Shown here: piece after piece, positions 58,485 to 64,000 of the stretch
Layout: every line of letters begins with the position of its first letter
How positions within the stretch are numbered: the stretch's first letter is position 1
IMG/VR virus record: IMGVR_UViG_3300017917_000784
Location: 1-64,000 of that record
Direction: 5' to 3' (one strand)
DNA: 64,000 nucleotides
From: a virus
Translations under genes and position numbers: made by a program
The notes under the pieces: generated by a model
The model's input: the letters and a program-made list of their open reading frames with translations, nothing else
Databases searched by the model: none
Told to the model about the DNA's origin: nothing

Positions 58485-59842
58485 TAATCAAAAATCCACT
58501 GTTTAGTTTTTAAAGTTTTTAACATTTCAGCATTATTTTCTAATATATCTTGCATATTAGAATACATAACGCGAAGTTCGTTAATATCCTTGCTATCTAT
58601 ATAGTCAATAACTTTTAATATCTTTAGCATTCGTTGTTCTGGATCCTCTTCCTCATCATAACTTTCGTCCCAGAATCTGCCAAAAGTTTGAAATCCTTGT
58701 TTCCTCATATACTCTAACGTATGAGGAGGTGCAACAATTACAAAAGGTCTACCTAGTTTCATAGCGTTCATTGCTTTTTCGCTAAAAATGCCCATTGGTT
58801 GTGCAAACATTGTTTCTGTTACCACTACACAGAAACTATTTAAGTAGGCATCGTCCATTCGATAATCGCTAGGACTTCCGCAAGTGTAATTTCCTGGAAA
58901 TTTCCAGTAGTCTATGTTTCCATCAATTTTTGTTACTGGCTGTTCTATATTAATCTGTAACGGAGATTTTAAATTTAAATCCTCTACCCCTTGTACCAAT
59001 ACAGTATATTGATCAGGATTTTTTGTTTTCCAAGTTTCCAAATCAAACCAAAGATTTTTCTTTAAAACATCAATACTTCCATTGAAGTACCAAGAATAGT
59101 GTCCGCTTTTGTTTACAAGATAACTCATAATTACATGTCTTGCAGTATGATATCTCCAATTTGGGCAGACAAATTTACGTTCTATTAAACTAACTACATC
59201 AGGTAATTTACGGAAAGGATACTCGTCCTCAGGCGGATAGTCAACCATTGATGCTAGATGAAGATCTTTACAGTGTAGATTTATATTAGGATACTTGTGC
59301 TGAAAGTATTTCTTTACATTATAGTGACACCCGTATACATTTACTTTTTTAAGATTATTGCGTTCAGCAAAAATTGATATGGATTCAAATTCGTAGCATC
59401 TTAAATCCGCATAGTGCTCTAACTTGCAGTCAAATATCATATTATCACCGCAATTTTTTACAATAGTTTCTGAAATTGCGGCATCTTTGTCTGGATGATT
59501 AAATTTTTTAGACTTATCTATATTGCCTAACCCAAATGTTAATACTTCATAAAGATAAATGTCTAGTCCTTTATCATTAAGATGATCGATTGTTCGTTGA
59601 TCAAATGTTTTAGTTTCTAATTGGGGTATATACCCTTTAACTCCACATATCATATGTGGCGTTGTTTCAGAATCAATCCATGTAGGTGCTATAGCCCACT
59701 TATAAAAATGAAAAAAGTAAGCATCGTCTTCATGATACAATTCTGTACCATCCATTAATGTTATATGTCCTTGACGATTATCTAACAGTAATCTTTCAAA
59801 TAAAATAAAATTATCGTAGGCCTTGGCTATATATTCAGACAT
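58484..59842 (-). CDS. Glycosyltransferase-like protein, paralog 3 of 3
   Basis: 452 residues. FVCPNWRYHTARH, FCVVVTETMFAQPM, FSEKAMNAMKLGRPFVIVAP and QGFQTFGRFWDESYDEEEDP align with the other two copies. It differs from them by a longer middle region and Cys-containing segments. TAATG links it to the DegT-like gene. Function as a glycosyltransferase is inferred. Confidence 0.65.
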   Translation of the reverse strand: MSEYIAKAYDNFILFERLLLDNRQGHITLMDGTELYHEDDAYFFHFYKWAIAPTWIDSETTPHMICGVKGYIPQLETKTFDQRTIDHLNDKGLDIYLYEVLTFGLGNIDKSKKFNHPDKDAAISETIVKNCGDNMIFDCKLEHYADLRCYEFESISIFAERNNLKKVNVYGCHYNVKKYFQHKYPNINLHCKDLHLASMVDYPPEDEYPFRKLPDVVSLIERKFVCPNWRYHTARHVIMSYLVNKSGHYSWYFNGSIDVLKKNLWFDLETWKTKNPDQYTVLVQGVEDLNLKSPLQINIEQPVTKIDGNIDYWKFPGNYTCGSPSDYRMDDAYLNSFCVVVTETMFAQPMGIFSEKAMNAMKLGRPFVIVAPPHTLEYMRKQGFQTFGRFWDESYDEEEDPEQRMLKILKVIDYIDSKDINELRVMYSNMQDILENNAEMLKTLKTKQWIFD

Positions 59843-60890
59843 TCTGTTCCTCTATCATTTTATTAAACTCGTTAGGATCGTTTAATCTATCATCAAACGA
59901 AGAACAAGTTGTGGCACACGTAAATAATCGACCTTGTTCATAATTTTTATCCCATGTCGATTTAATATCAGTAAAAAAATTACCCTCTATTATAGAATGC
60001 CATGCTGTTTTTCTTAAATCAATTTTATCTTTGTGTTCTTCCCAAATTTTTTCCCACCCGTCTTGAATAACTGCGCCTCGACGAGCGTATACTCCGGCTG
60101 CTAAAAAACAGCAAGGAAATACTCTACCTAAGTGGTCAATGTAAACACTTTGATTTTTTAATACATAACAGTCAATACAACTGTTATCAGAATCGTTCAT
60201 TATACCCTTAAGAGTTTTAGGTGTTCGATGTAAGATTACTTTATGTGTTAAGGATTCATCGCTAGGCGGCTCTACTGGACGAGAACGTCCTAACACTTCA
60301 TCTAATGCAAACCTATGACTTGGTTTAACTATAAATTTTTGAAATCCTAACTTTTCGGATAAACTTCTTGCTTCTTCTACTTGATGTTGGTTGTGTTTAA
60401 AAGTTATATATTGCCAGTATGGTTTCCCGCCACCTTCTACAAAGGCGTGTACGTTAGCCATAACGTTAGCCCAGCGTACATTGACTCGGTATATGTGGTT
60501 AGTATCTTCTAACCCGTCTATGGCAAAAATAACTTCGCTACGATCGCCTACTATTTCTGCAAGTTCTTTCCAAAAATTAGGACTACGAAGCCCACCGTTA
60601 GTGCTAATTTTTATTATTATATCTGGATTCTTTTTTCTAATTAATCTACATACATCTAAAAAGTTTGGTGCCGCACAAGGATCTCCTATGTTGCCACAAA
60701 AGAAAATTATTTTTGATTCTTGATAAACGTAATCAGGAATCAAATTAAAAAATTCAGTTTCTAAATATGTTTCTTGAAGCCAACTTTTATCCTCGGGCGT
60801 TATTTCTCTAACACATTGAGGGCAGGCAGCATTACAAATACTGCTGTTTTCAATTTGAACTTCAAAAAATTTACCTGTATAAAATGTCAT
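59835..60890 (-). CDS. Radical SAM/SPASM-type protein
   Basis: 351 residues. SSICNAACPQCVREI is the CX3CX2C site near the N-terminus; FCGNIGDPCAAP replaces the usual GGEP; DSCIDCYVLKN-like cysteines (about 235-240), FPCCF and CATTCSSFDDR in the last third look like a SPASM auxiliary-cluster region. Such enzymes often modify peptides or carbohydrates. It is the only SPASM-type member in the window. Coupled by ATGA to the upstream gene. Confidence 0.88.
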   Translation of the reverse strand: MTFYTGKFFEVQIENSSICNAACPQCVREITPEDKSWLQETYLETEFFNLIPDYVYQESKIIFFCGNIGDPCAAPNFLDVCRLIRKKNPDIIIKISTNGGLRSPNFWKELAEIVGDRSEVIFAIDGLEDTNHIYRVNVRWANVMANVHAFVEGGGKPYWQYITFKHNQHQVEEARSLSEKLGFQKFIVKPSHRFALDEVLGRSRPVEPPSDESLTHKVILHRTPKTLKGIMNDSDNSCIDCYVLKNQSVYIDHLGRVFPCCFLAAGVYARRGAVIQDGWEKIWEEHKDKIDLRKTAWHSIIEGNFFTDIKSTWDKNYEQGRLFTCATTCSSFDDRLNDPNEFNKMIEEQNV

Positions 60891-61576
60891 TGTGGGTCCG
60901 GAAATATAATTGCTTGATCTTTGTATTTTTTAAGACTTTTATTAACTAACTGTCTATGTTTTTCTCTATCTAAAATTCCTAATACACAAAGCATGATTTT
61001 ATTTTGTTCAACATAATCTGCTCCGTGCCAATGATATCGTTCACAAATACTAAAACATGCTTGTTTTTTAGTAATATTTGGATATATCTTTTCACTATCT
61101 TTATTTTCAGAAACATAGAAACTCTTACTTTCATGCTTATTCATTAGAACATTGTAACGTCGAGGCTCTATATCAATTGCAATTTCTGTAGGATCGACTA
61201 TGATATCTCTTTGCTGAGCGTCCATATGAGTATTGACTTGTTCTCTCTGCATCAACATTACCACAAAACTAAATTCTAAAAACGGAAGTTGATCTAGCAT
61301 ATAAGGAATTTCAGGAAACACTTTGTCTATATCGTTAGCGTATAACGAGGGACCAAGATTTGGAATAAATCTCGAATATAAACAATTTTTAAACTTTTCA
61401 ACATCGTACCATTCATTACCTTTTAACCGTCCACGAACTGGAATTTTATTCCAATGCTCCATAGAATCAATATTTTGATTCCAATCTTTAGCTCTGGTTT
61501 CTTGACAGAAATCTAAAAGTTTTTGTTCGTCAGGTAACTGAACATCGATGTCTATAGGTAAGTATGCTATTGTCAT
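60887..61576 (-). CDS. 2OG-Fe(II) oxygenase-like protein (family B)
   Basis: 229 residues. VNTHMDAQQRD (HxD), RYNVLMNKHESKSFYVSE and ERYHWHGADYVEQ with the distal His fit the double-stranded beta-helix oxygenase plan. It does not belong to family A (no AANLG). Function unknown. Overlaps its neighbours by 4 bases each. Confidence 0.65.
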   Translation of the reverse strand: MTIAYLPIDIDVQLPDEQKLLDFCQETRAKDWNQNIDSMEHWNKIPVRGRLKGNEWYDVEKFKNCLYSRFIPNLGPSLYANDIDKVFPEIPYMLDQLPFLEFSFVVMLMQREQVNTHMDAQQRDIIVDPTEIAIDIEPRRYNVLMNKHESKSFYVSENKDSEKIYPNITKKQACFSICERYHWHGADYVEQNKIMLCVLGILDREKHRQLVNKSLKKYKDQAIIFPDPQ

Positions 61577-62097
61577 GTTTTTATTAAATCTATCATCAAA
61601 ATTACTCTGTCGTTGTCTGTGGGATTAAAAGCAAAATGTTCTACTGTGTCATCAAATACAGTATCTTCGCCTTCGTTCCAATAATAAACATCACCACCAA
61701 CATTAATCCATGCTTTACCAGATGCTATTAAACCTAAATGATACTTAAACACCGCAGGATTATCTGGGCCGCTATGTGGAAATATTTCGCAGCCGCCCTT
61801 TAATATACTAAACCCTACTAAGAAAATATTAGGTATTTTTTCTGCTACGCTTATAGTCACTGGACAAAATTCTTTATCTACTAACCATTTACCATCAATA
61901 AACAACGGAAGAAAATCCCACTGCCCGTTGTTGTTAGTAACTACTCCGTCTGGGCCGTCAACAATAGTTCCTTGGAATGCTTTTGGAGGCCACTTTTCTG
62001 CGTGATCTTTAACAGATAAAAATTCATCACGAATAGTTTTCCAATGTTGTTTAACATGGCTTACAGAAGGAAAATTACTTGTGGAAAATATGTTCAT
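61573..62097 (-). CDS. Aspartyl/asparaginyl beta-hydroxylase-type protein
   Basis: 174 residues. CEIFPHSGPDNPAVFKYHLG (first His with the Arg/Lys region), KAWINVGG, WNEGEDTVFDDTVEHFAFN and RVILMIDL follow the order of the AspH-type dioxygenase domain. The usual HxD is replaced by the HSG pattern of that family. It hydroxylates Asp/Asn side chains in relatives, but small-molecule substrates are also known. Coupled by ATGA. Confidence 0.8.
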   Translation of the reverse strand: MNIFSTSNFPSVSHVKQHWKTIRDEFLSVKDHAEKWPPKAFQGTIVDGPDGVVTNNNGQWDFLPLFIDGKWLVDKEFCPVTISVAEKIPNIFLVGFSILKGGCEIFPHSGPDNPAVFKYHLGLIASGKAWINVGGDVYYWNEGEDTVFDDTVEHFAFNPTDNDRVILMIDLIKT

Positions 62098-62786
62098 AGT
62101 TTTTCTAATATCATATCTATAAAATCATCTTCGTAGTTAGATCTAAAACTATTCAGTGCCGCTTCTTGTAGTCTTTTTGGAGAGTAAGTTTCCTGTATCG
62201 TCATTCCAAGTTTATCTAACACACCGTGCATTTTTTCTAATCTGCCTGGACTAATTTGTATTAATAAATTTTCAAAACTGTCTGTGTCTTTATCTGTATC
62301 GTAACAAAAAAACCAGTTTATAGGAAACATTACTCCGTCCTGTATTGTCCAACTATTAGGATGTAGACTTAATTTTGTAATATTTGCATTCCACATACAT
62401 TGTATTAAATTAGCCCACTGTTCTTTCCAATTTTTACACGCTAATTCTCTACTACCTGCTGAGATACTTTGCATTAAAAAATCGTCACCTGGCCATTTGT
62501 ATATTACTTTACGTTCAACTTCATCTATATCTTCAATTTCTAACACAGGCATAAACTCTTTAGCCTTTGAATGAAATTTTAATTCTTTGCGAAATCTATC
62601 TTCTAACAACTGCTCAGTCCAGAGTGTATTTTCTTCAACACTGCGATGGTATCTTATGTCTCTAGCAAACCACTGACAAAAGTGTTTTTTATCAGGACTA
62701 ACATAGGCACTATAGACTAAATTGGCTCGTACCAATTCGTCCCCTTCTAAGTTCCAATATAAGTTCCAATTTGATATATCTGTCAT
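62094..62786 (-). CDS. Kinase/phosphotransferase-like protein
   Basis: 230 residues. The pattern of an N-lobe-like start (VYSAYVSPDKKHFCQWFARD), RFRKELKFHSKAKEFMPVLE, and LSLHPNSWTIQDGVMFPINW...FCYDTD, like LHPDNxLVxDGxxxxIDW, resembles aminoglycoside/choline-type phosphotransferases in a degenerate form. The catalytic His-x-Asp is HPN and the later Asp of IDW is Asn, so it may be inactive or atypical. It heads the minus-strand operon behind a late-type promoter. Confidence 0.5.
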   Translation of the reverse strand: MTDISNWNLYWNLEGDELVRANLVYSAYVSPDKKHFCQWFARDIRYHRSVEENTLWTEQLLEDRFRKELKFHSKAKEFMPVLEIEDIDEVERKVIYKWPGDDFLMQSISAGSRELACKNWKEQWANLIQCMWNANITKLSLHPNSWTIQDGVMFPINWFFCYDTDKDTDSFENLLIQISPGRLEKMHGVLDKLGMTIQETYSPKRLQEAALNSFRSNYEDDFIDMILEKL

Positions 62787-62815
62787 TGTTTTGTTGATAA
62801 ATTAAAGTATGCTAT

Positions 62816-62823
62816 ATTTATTG
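62816..62823 (-). promoter_or_regulatory. T4-type late promoter box on the minus strand (AATAAATA)
   Basis: Read on the minus strand the gap gives CAATAAATATAGC, matching the boxes at 12005 and 16988. It lies 30 bases upstream of the first gene of the minus-strand operon, the expected distance. It is the only promoter-like signal I see for the ten-gene operon. Confidence 0.65.
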
Positions 62824-62828
62824 AGCCT

Positions 62829-63608
62829 ATGATCCGCGGAATAAATTCTCAACCTTACATTAATCTAGATCCTTTTATTGATATAGAAGGATTTTCCAAA
62901 CTGCATTACGAAATCTGTAAAGGTATCGTTATGGCTGATTATAAAAAAGAAGGGAATATGGTTAAACCTGCGGCAGCCGAACAATATCGTTGGGAATTTA
63001 AACCACTGTATCAAGCATTGGAAGAATATCATGCACTACCTGCAGATCACGAAATTAAACGGTTAGGCATAGAAATAGGAGAATATAATAATCGCGATAA
63101 GTTTATGTTGTTTTTAAAACTTGCGTTAGGTGCGTATGATCCTTATCAATTTATTTTCCTTAAAACAGAAGAGGGCGGTTGGGAATCAAGGTTTGAAGAA
63201 AAGGCATGGACTGATGATGCTGTAAATCATTTTCCTAAAGTTAAAAATTGGATTGAGCAATCAATACAAGGCAAAGTTTTTAAGACCATAGGTCGTATTA
63301 TAATCTTTAAAGCAGAACACGATTGTCTAATGCCTATGCATCGTGACTTGCTAGAGGGAGAAAACGACTATTATCCACATAGGCATGAATTTATTCATTT
63401 GCGTCCTAATGCTGATAAACCGTTTTATATCTATGATCCTGAAATAGATAAACGTATATCTGTAGATTGTCGTGCAGTGTTTTTTAACGATTTAGATTGG
63501 CATGCTGGCGGACGTTCTGATGTACAAAGTTACAGTATAAGAATTGACGGATCGTTTACAGACGAATTTAGAGAACGCATCGGTGTTGCACACCTAGAAA
63601 ACTATTAA
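62829..63608 (+). CDS. 2OG-Fe(II) oxygenase-like protein (family C)
   Basis: 259 residues. MPMHRDLLEGE (HxD), a long loop with PHRHEFIHLR, DCRAVFFNDLDWHAGG (distal His) and SYSIRIDGSF (Arg for 2-oxoglutarate) follow the oxygenase order. It is transcribed away from the minus operon and meets the partial minus gene at its 3' end (4 bases). Substrate unknown. Confidence 0.68.
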   Translation: MIRGINSQPYINLDPFIDIEGFSKLHYEICKGIVMADYKKEGNMVKPAAAEQYRWEFKPLYQALEEYHALPADHEIKRLGIEIGEYNNRDKFMLFLKLALGAYDPYQFIFLKTEEGGWESRFEEKAWTDDAVNHFPKVKNWIEQSIQGKVFKTIGRIIIFKAEHDCLMPMHRDLLEGENDYYPHRHEFIHLRPNADKPFYIYDPEIDKRISVDCRAVFFNDLDWHAGGRSDVQSYSIRIDGSFTDEFRERIGVAHLENY

Positions 63609-64000
63609 TCAAACAATAAAATTTGTAAACTAATTTTAGGAACTGTTCCTAAATTGGCTGCTCCGTGTTCTATATTTGCAGGTGCTAGTTCGAACATATC
63701 CCCTGCTTTATAATTTTCTAAAAACTGTCCTTCATACGCAAACACATGACCGGGCTGATGATCTTGACAGGCCATCCAATAACGTTGTACATTTTCTGCA
63801 GATTCAAAATGATCCACGTGCATAGGCAACATGTCTCCAGGATTAAGTTTACTAAACCACCACTTGTATTTTTTACCATTGATATTCATAGGTAAATCAA
63901 TATGATCTCTACCTATGTGTTCATTATAGTAAAATTCCCAACCTATCTTAGTCATATCGATACCAGAAGCCTGCCATTTTTTCAAAGTGGATAGCTCGTA
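63605..64000 (-). CDS. 2OG-Fe(II) oxygenase-like protein (family A), 5' end beyond window
   Basis: About 131 visible codons on the minus strand. The frame is open to base 64000 and the TTG at 63985 is not a convincing start, so the gene continues beyond the window. LPMHVDHF (HxD), YKAGDMFEL and IEHGAANLG (distal His), then SLQILLF match family A (33233, 38370, 52673). Confidence 0.7.
   Translation of the reverse strand, partial: YELSTLKKWQASGIDMTKIGWEFYYNEHIGRDHIDLPMNINGKKYKWWFSKLNPGDMLPMHVDHFESAENVQRYWMACQDHQPGHVFAYEGQFLENYKAGDMFELAPANIEHGAANLGTVPKISLQILLFD

Noticed and set aside
1-64000. Bacterial chromosome or prophage
   Set aside because: T4-type replication genes, late-promoter boxes, holin and dense overlapping genes run throughout. 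I see no integrase, repressor, attachment site, tRNA or rRNA.
1-64000. CRISPR arrays, insertion sequences, transposases or introns
   Set aside because: No direct-repeat arrays with spacers, no terminal inverted repeats flanking transposase genes and no homing endonuclease genes were found on reading the window.

Overview
The window is a continuous stretch of a large, strictly lytic-type tailed-phage genome of the T4-like (myovirus) kind. The evidence is a T4-type family B DNA polymerase (gp43-like), a gp45-like sliding clamp, a DsbA-like late-transcription accessory protein, a T4 RNase H-like 5'-3' exonuclease, a three-helix holin, near-continuous genes with ATGA or TAATG overlaps, and late-promoter boxes of the form NATAAATA. 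The host cannot be read from the sequence. The DNA is AT-rich, a lipoprotein and a lipopolysaccharide-type sugar gene set point to a Gram-negative host, and the metabolic genes fit an aquatic heterotroph.

Layout. 1-1072: end of a lysis-type group (holin, small secreted Lys-rich protein). 1079-5303: a consensus sigma70 promoter followed by DnaJ, peptide deformylase, a ClpA-type unfoldase and a conserved hypothetical. 5314-16862: a late block whose products mostly begin with short amphipathic leaders like the T4 capsid-targeting sequence. They include a nucleotidyltransferase, a ligase-like protein, an HxGH adenylyltransferase, a HAD-GH19 fusion, scaffold-like coiled coils, a lipoprotein and a Dps-type ferritin. 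16859-19847: a structured intergenic region and metabolic genes (isocitrate lyase, class II aldolase, fatty-acid desaturase). 19897-24732: replication core (DsbA-like, polymerase, clamp). 24729-29213: a TGT/DpdA-like transglycosylase, Gfo/Idh/MocA oxidoreductase, SulP transporter and MDR dehydrogenase. 29204-38897: small phage genes interleaved with a glycosyltransferase, radical SAM protein, cupin, oxygenases, PLP enzyme and amidinotransferase. 39298-46506: GTP cyclohydrolase I, QueE, 5'-3' exonuclease and a B12-type radical SAM protein. 46519-53185: MoxR ATPase and VWA metalloprotease-like pair, DHFR, thymidylate synthase, an epimerase and an oxygenase. 53150-62786: a tight ten-gene operon on the minus strand, with its own late-type promoter. 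62829-64000: two further oxygenase-like genes.

How the parts may work together. FolE, QueE and the DpdA-like enzyme suggest 7-deazaguanine modification of phage DNA; QueD and QueC are not in the window. The most unusual feature is a pair of parallel biosynthetic cassettes, one on each strand. Each has a PLP aminotransferase gene directly followed by an overlapping amidinotransferase gene, with a nearby radical SAM enzyme, Fe/2-oxoglutarate-type oxygenases and glycosyltransferase-like proteins. With the two dehydrogenases and the kinase-like gene, this enzyme set has the logic of a guanidino-cyclitol or guanidino-sugar pathway. That is inference, not demonstrated. Other points of note are a tandem-hairpin candidate operator just upstream of the polymerase start and a phage-encoded isocitrate lyase under a late-type promoter.
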